From Hydractinia symbiolongicarpus (taxonomy: Eukaryota > Cnidaria > Hydrozoa > Anthoathecata > Hydractiniidae), in the NCBI RefSeq assembly GCF_029227915.1, contig NC_079885.1, forward strand, positions 30,631,001 to 30,695,000: a stretch of DNA of 64,000 nucleotides. The letters run 5' to 3'. Position numbers and translations under genes: made by a program. Position 1 is the stretch's first letter. Every line of letters begins with the position of its first letter. Shown here one piece after another: positions 52,431 to 64,000 of the stretch. Below the pieces are notes generated by a model, which searched no databases, was not told the origin of the DNA, and saw only the letters and a list, made by a program, of their open reading frames with translations.

Positions 52431-55400
52431 ATAAAAGAACTTTAATCGCCGACAAACGAAAACCCGCGATTTCCCGTAAATCCCGGGCTTGGCCTGTATA
52501 GTTGAATGTATCTAAAGAAAGTACCCAGGGAGTAAACTGACTTCCCGAACGATTTTTCAAATTATTTCTGCACCAGTAGAACGAATGAGACTTGTAGTTT
52601 TCAAAAATGTTTTCATTTTTAACGAGACGCTTAATGAAAGAGTTTTAATCGCCGGCAAACGAAAACCCGCGATTTCCCGTAAATCCCGGACTCGGCCCGT
52701 ATAGTCAAAAGTATACAAAGAAAGTACCCAGGGAGTAAACTCATTTCCCGAATGATTTTTAAATTAATTTTTCACCGCTAAAACGCATGAGACTTGTAGT
52801 TTTCAGAAATGTTTTCATTTTTGATGAGACGATTAATGAATGTGGTTTAATCGCCGGCAAGCGAAAACACACGATTTCCCGTAAATCCCGGGCTTGGCCC
52901 GTATAGTTGAATGTATCTAAAGAAAGTACCCAAGGAGTAAACTGACTTCCCGAACGATTTTTCAAATTATTTCTGCACCAGTAGAACGAATGAGACTTGT
53001 AGTTTTGAAAAATGTTTTCATTTTTAATGAGACGCTTAATGAAAGAGTTTTAATCGCCGGCAAACGAAAACCCGCGATTTCCCGTAAATCCCGGACTCGG
53101 CCCGTATAGTCAAAAGTATACAAAGAAAGTACCCAGGGAGTAAACTCATTTCCCGAACCATTTTTTAAATTATTTTTTCACCACTAAAACGCATAAGACT
53201 TGTAGTTTTCAAAAATGTTTTCATTTTTGATGAGACGTTGAATAAAAGAAGTTTAATCGCCGGCAAACGAAAACCCACGATTTCCCGAAAATCCCGGGCT
53301 TAGCCCATATAGTCAAAAGTATACAAAGAAAGTACCCAGGGAGTAAACTCATTTCCCAAATCATTTTTGGAAATTATTTTGTCACCACTAAAACGCATGA
53401 GACTTGTAGTTTTCAAAAGTGTTTTCATTTTTGATGAGACGCTGAATAAAAGAAGTTTATTCGCCGGCAAACGAAAACCCGCGATTTCCCGTAAATCCCG
53501 GGCTTGGCCCGTATAGTTGAATGTATCTAAAGAAAGTACCCAGGGAGTAAACTGACTCCCCGAACGATTTTTCAAATTATTTTTTCACCACTTAAACGCA
53601 TAAAACTTGTAGTTTACAAAAATGTTTTTATTTTTGATGAGACGCTGAATAAAAGAAGTTTAATCGCCGGCAAACAAAAACCCGCAATTTCCCGTAAATC
53701 CCGGACTCGGCCTGTATAGTGAAAAGCATACAAAGAAAGTACCCAGGGAGTAAACTCATTTCCCGAACGATTTTTTAAATTATTTTTTCATCACTAAAAC
53801 GCATGAGACTTGTAGTTTTCAGAAATGTTTTCATTTTTGATGATACGCTTAATGAAAGTGGTTTAATCGCCGGCAAACGAAAACTCGCGATTTCTCGAAA
53901 ATCCCGGGCTTGGCCCGTATAGTCAAAAGTATACAAAGAAAGTACCCAGGGAGTAAACTCATTTCCCAAATGATTTTTTGAAATTATTTTTTCACCACTA
54001 AAACGCATAAGACTTGTAGTTTTCAAAAATGTTTTCATTTTTGATGAGACGTTGAATAAAAGAAGTTTAATCGCCGGCAAACGAAAACCCACGATTTCCC
54101 GAAAATCCCGGGCTTGGCCCGTATAGTCAAAAGTATACAAAGAAAGTACCCAGGGAGTAAACTCATTTCCCAAATGATTTTTGGAAATTATTTTGTCACC
54201 ACTAAAACGCATGAGACTTGTAATTTTCAAAAATGTTTTCATTTTTAACGAGACGCTTAATGAAAGAGTTTTAATCGCCGGCAAACGAAAACCCGCGATT
54301 TCCCGTAAATCCCGGACTCGGCCCGTATAGTCAAAAGTATACAAAGAAAGTACCCAGGGAGTAAACTCATTTCCCGAACGATTTTTTAAATTATTTTTTC
54401 ACCACTAAAACGCATAAGACTTGTAGTTTTCAAAAATGTTTTCATTTTTGATGAGACGTTGAATAAAAGAAGTTTAATCGCCGGCAAACGAAAACCCACG
54501 ATTTCCCGAAAATCCCGGGCTTGGCCCGTATAGTCAAAAGTATACAAAGTAAATACCCAGGGAGTAAACTCATTTCCCAAATGATTTTTGGAAATTATTT
54601 TGTCACCACTAAAACGCATGAGACTTGTAGTTTTCAAAAGTGTTTTCATTTTTGATGAGACGCTGAATAAAAGAGTTTTAATCGCCGGCAAACGAAAACC
54701 CGCGATTTCCCGTAAATCCCGGACTCGGCCGTATAGTTGAATGTATCTAAAGAAAGTACCCAGGGAGTAAACTGACTTCCCGAACGATTTTTCACATTAT
54801 TTCTGCACCAGTAGAACGAATGAGACTTGTAGTTTTCAAAAATGTTTTCATTTTTAACGAGACGCTTAATGAAAGAGTTTTAATCGCCGGCAAACGAAAA
54901 CCCGCGATTTCCCGTAAATCCCGGACTCGGCCCGTATAGTCAAAAGTATACAAAGAAAGTACCCAGGGAGTAAACTTATTTCCCGAATGATTTTTAAATT
55001 ATTTTTTCACCGCTAAAACGCATGAGACTTGTAGTTTTCAGAAATGTTTTAATTTTTGATGAGACGATTAATGAATGTGGTTTAATCGCCGGCAAGCGAA
55101 AACCCGCGATTTCCCGTAAATCCCAGGCTTGGCCCGTATAGTTGAATGTATCTAAAGAAAGTACCCAGGGAGTAAACTGACTTCCCGAACGATTTTTTAA
55201 ATTATTTCTGCACCAGTAGAACGAATGAGACTTGTAGTTTTGAAAAATGTTTTCATTTTTAATGAGACGCTTAATGAAAGAGTTTTAATCGCCGGCAAAC
55301 GAAAACCCGCGATTTCCCGTAAATCCCGGACTCGGCCCGTATAGTCAAAAGTATACAAAGAAAGTACCCAGGGAGTAAACTCATTTTCCGAACGATTTTT

Positions 55401-56620
55401 TAAATTATTTTTTCACCACTAAAACGCATAAGACTTGTAGTTTTCAAAAATGTTTTCATTTTTGATGAGACGTTGAATAAAAGAAGTTTAATCGCCGGCA
55501 AACGAAAACCCACGATTTCCCGAAAATCCCGGGCTTGGCCCATATAGTCAAAAGTATACAAAGAAAGTACCTAGGGAGTAAACTCATTTCCCAAATGATT
55601 TTTGGAAATTATTTTGTCACCACTAAAACGCATGAGACTTGTAGTTTTCAAAAGTGTTTTCATTTTTGATGAGACGCTGAATAAAAGAGGTTTAATCGCC
55701 GACAAACAAAAACCCGCGATTTCCCGTAAACCCGGGCTTGGCCCGTATAGTTGAATGTATCTAAAGAAAGTACCCAGGGAGTAAACTGACTTCCCGAACG
55801 ATTTTTCAAATTATTTCTGCACCAGTAAAACGAATGAGACTTGTAGTTTTCAAAAATGTTTTCATTTTTAACGAGACGCTTAATGAAAGAGTTTTAATCG
55901 CCGGCAAACAAAAACCCGCGATTTCCCGTAAATCCCGGACTCGACCCGTATAGTCAAAAGTATACAAAGAAAGTAACCAGGGAGTAAACTCATTTCCCGA
56001 ACGATTTTTAAAATTATTTTTTCACCGCTAAAACGCATGAGACTTGTAGTTTTCAGAAATGTTTTCATTTTTGATGAGACGATTAATGAATGTGGTTTAA
56101 TCGCTGGCAAACAAAAACCCGCGATTTCCCGTAAATCCCGGGCTTGGCCCGTATAGTTGAATGTATCTAAAGAAAGTACCCAGGGAGTAAACTGACTTCC
56201 CGAACGATTTTTCAAATTATTTTTGCACCAGTAGAACGAATGAGACTTGTAGTTTTCAAAAATGTTTTCATTTTTAATGAGACGCTTAATGAAAGAGTTT
56301 TAATCGCCGGCAAACGAAAACCCGCGATTTCCCGTAAATCCCGGACTCGGCCCGTATAGTCAAAAGTATACAAAGAAAGTACCCAGGGTGTAAACTCATT
56401 TCCCGAACGATTTTTAAAATTATTTTTTCACCACTAAAACGTATGAGACTTGTAGTTTTCAGAAATGTTTTCATTTTTGATGAGACGCTTAATGAATGTG
56501 GTTTAATCGCCGGCAAGCGAAAACCCGCGATTTCCCGTAAATCCCGGGCTTGGCCCGCATAGTCGAATGTATACAAAGAAAGTACCCTGTGAGTAAACTC
56601 ATTTCCAAAACGATTTTTTA
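52431..56620 (+). repeat. Mixed block with an 11-monomer recurrence (2,235 bp offset)
   Basis: The 3,241-bp homology ends near 52437 (GAACTTTAATCGCCGAC). From about 52.5 kb a C-D-C-A-B series recurs at an offset of 2,235 bases from about 54.75 kb to 55.65 kb. It shares TTTTTAACGAGACGC (~52616, ~54852), CCCGAATGATTTTTAAATTA (~52748, ~54982) and GACGATTAATGAATG (~52829, ~55064). The B monomers here have GATTTTTGGAAATT. Single-base losses occur at 54730 (CGGCCGTAT) and about 55730 (GTAAACCCGGG). Confidence 0.76.
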
Positions 56621-59600
56621 AATTATCTTTTCACCACTAGAACGCATAAGACTTGTAGTTTTCAAAAATGTTTCCATTTTTGATGAGACGCTGAATTAAA
56701 GAAGTTTAATCGCCGGCAAACGAAAACCCGCCATTTCCCGTAAACCCCGGACTCAGCCCGTATAGTCAAAAGTATACAAAGAAAGTACCCAGGGAGTAAA
56801 CTCATTTCCCGAACGATTTTTTAATTTATTATTTCACCACTAAAGCCCATGAGACTTGTAGTTTTTAAAAACGTTTTCATTTTTGATGAGACGGTGAATA
56901 AAAGAAGTTTAATCGCCGGCAAACGAAAACCCGCGATTTCCCGTAAATCCCAGACTCGGCCTGTATAGTCAAAAGTATACAAAGAAAGTACCCAGGGAGT
57001 AAATTCATTTCCCGAACGATTTTTTAAATTATTTTTTCACCACTAAAACGCATGAGACTTGTAGTTTTTCAGAAATGTTTTCATTTTTGATGAGACGCTT
57101 AATGAAAGTGGTTTAATCGCCGGCGAACGAAAACCCGCGATTTTCCGTAAATCCCGGGCTTGGCCCGTATAGTTAAAAGTATACAAAGAAAGTACCCAGG
57201 GAGTAAACTCATTCCAAAAATGATTTTTTGAAATTATTTTGTCACCACTAAAACGCATGAGACTTATAGTTTTCAAAAGTGTTTTCATTTTTGATGAGAC
57301 GCTGAATAAAAGAAATTTAATCGCCGGCAAACGAAAACCCGCCATTTCCCGTAAATCCCGGACTCGGCCCGTATAGTCAAAAGTATACAAAGAAAGTACC
57401 CAGGGAGTAAACTCATTTCCCGAACGATTTTTAAAATTATTTTTTCACCACTAAAAGGTATGAGACTTGTAGTTTTCAGAAATGTTTTCATTTTTGATGA
57501 GACGCTTAATGAATGTGGTTTAATCGCCGGCAAGCGAAAACCCGCGATTTCCCGTAAATCCCGGGCTTGGCCCGCATAGTCGAATGTATACAAAGAATGT
57601 ACCCTGTGAGTAAACTTATTTTCAAAACGATTTTTTAAATTGTCTTTTCACCACTGAAACGCATGAGACTTGTAGTTTTCAAAAATGTTTTCATTTTTGA
57701 AGAGACGCTGAATAAAAGAAGTTTAATCGCCGGCAAACGAAAACCCACCATTTCCCGTAAACCCCGGACTCGGCCCGTATAGTCAAAAGTATACAAAGAA
57801 AGTACCCAGGGAGTAAACTCATTTCCCGAACGATTTTTTAAATTATTATTTCACCACTAAAACCCCTGAGACTTGTAGTTCTTAAAAATGTTTTCATTTT
57901 TGATGAGACGGTGAATAAAAGAAGTTTAATCGCCGGCAAACGAAAACCCGCGATTTCCCGTAAATCCCGGACTCGGCCTGTATAGTCAAAAGTATACAAA
58001 GAAAATACCCAGGGAGTAAACTCATTTCCCGAACGATTTTTTTAAATTATTTTTTCATCACTAAAACGCATGAGACTTGTAGTTCTCAGAAATGTTTTCA
58101 TATTTGATGAGACGCTTAATGAAAGTGGTTTAATCGCCGCCAAACGAAAACCCGCGATTTCCCGTAAATCCCGGGCTTGGCCTGTATAGTTGAATGTATC
58201 TAAAGAAAGTACCCAGGGAGTAAACTGACTTCCCGAACGATTTTTCAAATTATTTCTGCACCAGTAGAACGAATGAGACTTGTAGTTTTGAAAAATGTTT
58301 TCATTTTTAATGAGACGCTTAATAAAAGAGTTTTAATCGCCGCCAAACGAAAACCCGCGATTTCCCGTAAATCCCGGACTCGGCCCGTATAGTCAAAAGT
58401 ATACAAAGAAAGTACCCAGGGAGTAAACTCATTTCCCGAACGATTTTTAAAATTATTTTTTCACCACTAAAACGTATGAGACTTGTAGTTTTCAGAAATG
58501 TTTTCATTTTTGATGAGACGCTTAATGAATGTGGTTTAATCGCCGGCAAGCGAAAACCCGCGATTTCCCGTAAATCCCGGGCTTGGCCCGCATAGTCGAA
58601 TGAATACAAAGAATGTACCCTGTGAGTAAACTTATTTCCAAAACGATTTTTTAAATTATCTTTTCACCACTAAAACGCATGAGACTTGTAGTTTTCAAAA
58701 ATGTTTTCATTTTTGAAGAGACGCTGAATAAAAGAAGTTTAATCGCCGGCAAACGAAAACCCACCATTTCCCGTAAACCCCGGAGTCGGCCCGTATAGTC
58801 AAAAGTATACAAAGAAAGTACCCAGGGAGTAAACTCATTTCCCGAACGATTTTTTAAATTATTATTTCACCACTAAAGCCCATGAGACTTGTAGTTTTTA
58901 AAAATGTTTTCATTTTTGATAAGACGGTGAATAAAAGAGGTTTAATCGCCGGCAAACGAAAACCCGCGATTTCCCGTAAATCCCGGACTCGGCCTGTATA
59001 GTCAAAAGTATACAAAGAAAGTACCCAGGGAGTAAACTCATTTCCCGAACGATTTTTTAAATTATTTTTTTATCACTAAAACGCATGACACTTGTAGTTT
59101 TCAGAAATATTTTCATTTTTGATGAGACGCTTAATGAAAGTGGTTTAATCGCCGGCAAACGAAAACCCGCGATTTCCCGTAAATCTCGGGCTTGGCCCGT
59201 ATAGTCAAAAGTATACAAAGAAAGTACCCAGGGAGTAAACTCATTTCCCAAATGATTTTTTGAAATTATTTTGTCACCACTAAAACGCATGAGACTTGCA
59301 GTTTTCAAAAGTGTTTTCATTTTTGATGAGACGCTGAATAAAAGAAGTTTATTCGCCGGCAAACGAAAACCCGCGATTTTCCGTAAATACCGGGCTTGGC
59401 CCGTATAGTTGAATGTATCTAAAGAAAGTGCCCAGGGAGTAAACTCATTTCCCGAACGATTTTTAAAATTATTTTTTCACCGCTAAAACGCATGAGACTT
59501 GTAGTTTTGAAAAATGTTTTCATTTTTAATGAGACGCTTAATGAAAGAGTTTTAATCGCCGGCAAACGAAAACCCGCGATTTCCCGTAAATCCCGGACTC

Positions 59601-61900
59601 GGCCCGTATAGTCAAAAGTATACAAAGAAAGTACCCATGGAGTAAACTCATTTCCCAAATGATTTTTTGAAATTATTTTGTCACCACTAAAACGCATGAG
59701 ACTTGCAGTTTTCAAAAGTGTTTTCATTTTTGATGAGACGCTGAATAAAAGAAGTTTATTCGCCGGCAAACGAAAACCCGCGATTTTCCGTAAATCCCGG
59801 GCTTGGCCCGTATAGTTGAATGTATCTAAAGAAAGTGCCCAGGGAGTAAACTCATTTCCCGAACGATTTTTAAAATTATTTTTTCACCGCTAAAACGCAT
59901 GAGACTTGTAGTTTTGAAAAATGTTTTCATTTTTAATGAGACGCTTAATGAAAGAGTTTTAATCGCCGGCAAACGAAAACCCGCGATTTCCCGTAAATCC
60001 CGGACTCGGCCCGTATAGTCAAAAGTATACAAAGAAAGTACCCAGGGAGTAATCTCATTTCCCGAACGATTTTTAAAATTATTTTTTCACCGCTAAAACG
60101 CATGAGACTTGTAGTTTTCAGAAATGTTTTCATTTTTGATGAGACGCTTAATGAATGTGGTTTAATCGCCGGCAAGCGAAAACCCGCGATTTCCCGTAAA
60201 TCCCGGGATTGGCCCGCATAGTCGAATGTATACAAAGAATGTACCCTGTGAGTAAACTTATTTCCAAAACGATTTTTTAAATTATCTTTTCACCACTAAA
60301 ACGCATGAGACTTGTAGTTTTCAAAAATGTTTTCATTTTTGAAGAGACGCTGAATAAAAGAAGTTTAATCGCCGGCAAACGAAAAACCACATTTCCCGTA
60401 AACCCCGGACTCGGCCCGTATAGTCAAAAGTATACAAAGAAAGTACCCAGGGAGTAAACTCATTTCCCGAACGATTTTTTAAATTATTATTTCACCACTA
60501 AAGCCCATTAGACTTGTAGTTTTTAAAAATGTTTTCATTTTTGATAAGACGGTGAATAAAAGAAGTTTAATCGCCGGCAAACGAAAACCTGCGATTTCCC
60601 GTAAATCCCGGACTCGGCCTGTATAGTCAAAAGTATACAAAGAAAGTACCCAGGGAGTAAACTCATTTCCCGAACGATTTTTTAAATTATTTTTTCATCA
60701 CTAAAACGCATGACACTTGTAGTTTTCAGAAATATTTTCATTTTTGATGAGACGCTTAATGAAAGTGGTTTAATCGCCGGCAAACGAAAACCTGCGATTT
60801 CCCGTATATCCCGGGCTTGGCCCGTATAGTCAAAAGTATACATAGAAAGTACCCAGGGAGTAAACTCATTTCCCAAATGATTTTTTGAAATTATTTTGTC
60901 ACCACTAAAACGCATGAGACTTGTAGTTTTCAAAAGTGTTTTCATTTTTGATGAGACGCTGAATAAAAGAAGTTTATTCGCCGGCAAACGAAAACCCGCG
61001 ATTTCCCGTAAATCCCGGGCTTGGCCCGTATTGTTGAATGTATCTAAAGAAAGTACCCAGGGAGTAAACTGACTTCCCGAACGATTTTTCAAATTATTTC
61101 TGCACCAGTAGAACGAATGAGACTTGTAGTTTTGAAAAATGTTTTCATTTTTAATGAGACGCTTAATGAAAGACTTTTAATCGCCGGCAAACGAAAACCC
61201 GCGATTTCCCGTAAATCCCGGACTCGGCCCGTATAGTCAAAAGTATACAAAGAAAGTATCCAGGGAGTAAACTCATTTCCCGAACGATTTTTTAAATTAT
61301 TTTTTCACCACTAAAACGCATAAGACTTGTAGTTTTCAAAAATGTTTTCATTTTTGATGAGACGCTGAATAAAAGAAGTTTAATCGCCGGCAAACGAAAA
61401 CCTGCAATTGTCCGTAAATCCCGGACTCGGCCTGTATAGTCAAAAGCATACAAAGAAAGTACCCAGGGAGTAAACTCATTTCCCGAACGATTTTTTAAAT
61501 TATTTTTTCATCACTAAAACGCATGAGACTTGTAGTTTTCAGAAATGTTTTCATTTTTGATAGGACGCTTAATGAAAGTGGTTTAATCGCCGGCAAACGA
61601 AAACCCGCGATTTCCCGTAAATCCCGGGCATGGCCCGTATAGTCAAAAGTATACAAAGAAAGTACCCAGGGAGTAAACTCATTTCCCAAATGATTTTTTG
61701 AAATTATTTTGTCACCACTAAAACGCATGAGACTTGTAGTTTTCAAAAGTGTTTTCATTTTTGATGAGACGCTGAATAAAAGAAGTTTAATTGCCGGCAA
61801 ACGAAAACCCGCGATTTCTCGTAAATCCCGGGCTTGGCCCGTATAGTTGAATGTATCTAAAGAAAGTACCCAGGGAGTAAACTGACTTCCCGAACGATTT
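56621..61900 (+). repeat. A-F hexamers with dropped monomers
   Basis: Monomers from 56.6 kb read approximately E-F-A-B-D-E-F-A-C-D-E-F-A-B, then a duplicated B-D dimer, then D-E-F-A-B-C. C is skipped once and B once, so successive hexamers lost single monomers by unequal exchange at different points. Markers include TTTTTGAAGAGACGC in E, TTTTTGATAAGACGGTG in F and CATCACTAAAACGCATGACAC in A. Confidence 0.8.
59250..60063 (+). repeat. Two-monomer unit (407 bp) duplicated in tandem
   Basis: A B monomer followed by a D/C chimera (D-type head with CACCGCTAAAACG, then C-type TTTTGAAAAATG and GAAAGAG) occurs at 59250-59656 and again at 59657-60063. Both copies share private changes GACTTGCAGTTTT (~59293, ~59700) and GAAAGTGCCCAGG (~59425, ~59832). 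The length is 203+204, as expected for one ordinary monomer and one B. Confidence 0.84.
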
Positions 61901-64000
61901 TTCAAATTATTTCTGCACCAGTAGAACGAATGAGACTTGTAGTTTTGAAAAATGTTTTCATTTTTAATGAGACGCTTAATGAAAGAGTTTTAATCGCCGG
62001 CAAACGAAAACCCGCGATTTCCCGTAAATCCCGGACTTGGCCCGTATAGTCAAAAGTATACAAAGAAAGTACCCAGGGAGTAAACTCATTTCCCGAACGA
62101 TTTTTTAAATTATTTTTTCACCACTAAAACGCATAAGACTTGTAGTTTTCAAAAATGTTTTCATTTTTGATGAGACGCTGAATAAAAGAAGTTTAATCGC
62201 CGGAAACGAAAACCCACGATTTCCCGAAAATCCCGGGCTTGGCCCGTATAGTCAAAAGTATACAAAGAAAGTACCCAGGGAGTAAACTCATTTCCCAAAT
62301 GATTTTTGGAAATTATTTTGTCACCACTAAAACGCATGAGACTTGTAGTTTTCAAAAATGTTTTCACTTTTGATGAGACGCTGAATAAAAGAAGTTTAAT
62401 CGCCGGCCAACGAAAACCCGCAATTTCCCGTAAATCCCGGACTCGGCCTGTATAGTCAAAAGCATACAAAGAAAGTACCCAGGGAGTAAACTCATTTCCC
62501 GAACGATTTTTGGAAATTATTTTGTCACCACTAAAACGCATGAGACTTGTAGTTTTCAAAAATGTTTTCATTTTTAATGAGACGCTGAATAAAAGAAGTT
62601 TAATCGCCGGCAAACGAAAACCCGCAATTTCCCGTAAATCCCGGACTCGGCCTGTATAGTCAAAAGCATACAAAGAAAGTACCCAGGGAGTAAACTCATT
62701 TCCCGAACGATTTTTTAAATTATTTTTTCATCACTAAAACGCATAAGACTTGTAGTTTTCAAAAATGTTTTCATTTTTGATGAGACGCTGAATAAAAGAA
62801 GTTTAATCGCCGGCAAACGAAAACCCGCAATTTCCCGTAAATCCCGGACTCGGCCTGTATAGTCAAAAGCATACAAAGAAAGTACCCAGGGAGTAAACTC
62901 ATTTCCCGAACGATTTTTTAAATTATTTTTTCATCACTAAAACGCATGAGACTTGTAGTTTTCAGAAATGTTTTTATTTTTGATAGGACGCTTAATGAAA
63001 GTGGTTTAATCGCCGGCAAACGAAAACCCGCGATTTCCCGTAAATCCCGGGCTTGGCCCGTATAGTCAAAAGTATACAAAGAAAGTACCCAGGGAGTAAA
63101 CTCATTTCCCAAATGATTTTTTGAAATTATTTTGTCACCACTAAAACGCATGAGACTTGTAGTTTTCAAAAGTGTTTTCATTTTTGATGAGACGCTGAAT
63201 AAAAGAAGTTTAATTGCCGGCAAACGAAAACCCGCGATTTCTCGTAAATCCCGGGCTTGGCCCGTATAGTTGAATGTATCTGAAGAAAGTACCCAGGGAG
63301 TAAACTGACTTCCCGAACGATTTTTCAAATTATTTTTGCACCAGTAGAACGAATGAGACTTGTAGTTTTGAAAAATGTTTTCATTTTTAATGAGACGCTT
63401 AATGAAAGAGTTTTAATCGCCGGCAAACGAAAACCCGCGATTTCCCGTAAATCCCGGACTCGGCCCGTATAGTCAAAAGTATACAAAGAAAGTACCCAGG
63501 GAGTAAACTCATTTCCCGAACGATTTTTTAAATTATTTTTTCATCACTAAAACGCATAAGACTTGTAGTTTTCAAAAATGTTTTCATTTTTGATGAGACG
63601 CTGAATAAAAGAAGTTTAATCGCCGGCAAACGAAAACCCGCAATTTCCCGTAAATCCCGGACTCGGCCTGTATAGTCAAAAGCATACAAAGAAAGTACCC
63701 AGGGAGTAAACTCATTTCCCGAACGATTTTTTAAATTATTTTTTCATCACTAAAACGCATGAGACTTGTAGTTTTCAGAAATGTTTTTATTTTTGATAGG
63801 ACGCTTAATGAAAGTGGTTTAATCGCCGGCAAACGAAAACCCGCGATTTCCCGTAAATCCCGGGCTTGGCCCGTATAGTCAAAAGTATACAAAGAAAGTA
63901 CCCAGGCAGTAAACTCATTTCCCAAATGATTTTTTGAAATTATTTTGTCACCACTAAAACGCATGAGACTTGTAGTTTTCAAAAGTGTTTTCATTTTTGA
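61901..64000 (+). repeat. Recent monomer and tetramer (813 bp) expansions, cut by the window end
   Basis: Near 62.35-62.9 kb the same E-like monomer (GCTGAATAAAAGAAG, CCCGCAATTTCCCG, CGGCCTGTATAG, AAAGCATACAAAG) occurs three times in a row with different 5' heads. From about 62.7 kb an E-like/A/B/C tetramer starts again at an offset of 813 bases (~63.53 kb) and is cut by the end of the window. TTTTTGATAGGACGC in A (~61555, ~62980, ~63793) and ATGTTTTTATTTTTG (~62968, ~63781) are private markers. Confidence 0.8.

Larger units (their letters stand above)
1..64000 (+). repeat. Satellite DNA array, ~203-bp monomer, head to tail across the whole window
   Basis: Each roughly 203-base stretch repeats the same landmarks in order: GAACGATTTT, a T-tract/AAATTA/T-tract, CACCACTAAAACG, GAGACTTGTAG, CATTTTTGATGAGACG, TTTAATCGCCGGC, AAACGAAAACCCGCG, TTTCCCGTAAATCCCGG, GTATAGTC, ACAAAGAAAGTACCCAGGGA and GTAAACTCATTTCCC. 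Successive anchors, for example 61282, 61485, 61688, 61892 and 62095, are 203 or 204 bases apart. I found no inverted monomer and no inserted foreign sequence. Unit length near a nucleosome repeat, single orientation and block-wise homogenisation are typical of eukaryotic centromeric or pericentromeric satellites; that location is inferred. The family is not one I recognise. Both ends of the window are cut inside the array. Confidence 0.97.

Noticed and set aside
1-64000. CRISPR array
   Set aside because: There are no short direct repeats separated by unique spacers; the whole 203-base unit repeats, including what would be spacers.
1-64000. Transposon, retroelement or SINE-derived monomer
   Set aside because: No terminal repeats, target-site duplications, poly(A) tails or reverse-transcriptase-like peptides were seen, and nothing resembling tRNA A and B boxes was found in the monomer.
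1-64000. Ribosomal DNA, 5S arrays or telomeric repeats
   Set aside because: No rRNA-like conserved stretch is present and there are no runs of TTAGG, TTAGGG or TTTAGGG.

Overview
The whole 64-kb window is one uninterrupted tandem array of satellite DNA. I find no gene, RNA gene, transposon, CRISPR array or single-copy DNA in it. The monomer is about 203 bp (roughly 315 copies), and every copy I followed runs head to tail in the same orientation. One monomer counted by hand is about 39% G+C with 11 CpG dinucleotides. It has an AT-rich first 80 bp (T-tract, AAATTA, T-tract) and a GC-rich stretch near monomer positions 101-160. Such an array points to eukaryotic heterochromatin, for example centromeric or pericentromeric DNA. 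I do not recognise the satellite family and cannot name the species. The undepleted CpG hints at a genome or locus with little CpG methylation, such as many invertebrates, but this is inference.

The monomers fall into recognisable types that I call A to F. In the right half they tend to follow the order A-B-C-D-E-F, giving a six-monomer higher-order repeat of about 1,218 bp. A clean example lies at 36116-37333 (read C-D-E-F-A-B). The left half uses a related set in which A carries a TATAAAAAG variant and B carries a 1-base deletion (B'). This A/B' pair is seen from about 2.8 to 32.7 kb and not beyond. Stacked on the types are longer, nearly identical tandem blocks of 4, 5, 6, 8, 9, 11, 13 and 16 monomers.

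Layout: 1-3.5 kb irregular, with a 2,030-bp recurrence; 3.6-6.0 kb a hexamer twice; 6.0-7.9 kb mixed, copied again at 11.6-12.6 kb; 7.9-11.2 kb an octamer twice, with a third partial copy; 13.8-20.3 kb nonamers and a 13-mer; 20.8-22.3 kb a segment that recurs at 32.4-33.9 kb; 22.3-31.8 kb a unit recurring at 9, 10 and then 11 monomers; 31.8-39.0 kb mostly the A-F hexamer; 39.0-43.5 kb a 1,220-bp unit three times; 43.5-52.4 kb 1,016-bp units nested in a 3,241-bp unit; 52.4-56.6 kb mixed, with an 11-mer recurrence; 56.6-61.9 kb the A-F hexamer with dropped monomers and a local dimer duplication; 61.9-64.0 kb recent monomer and tetramer expansions. The array continues past both window edges.

The many open reading frames of 60-204 codons are by-products of the repeat: the same peptide recurs in every monomer, often from a TTG start. 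I do not annotate any as a gene. The points of interest are the layered higher-order structure, a 22-bp dyad and a GC dyad within each monomer, an indel cluster at the GC dyad, the regional TATA-bearing subfamily, and chimeric monomers that mark recombination joints.
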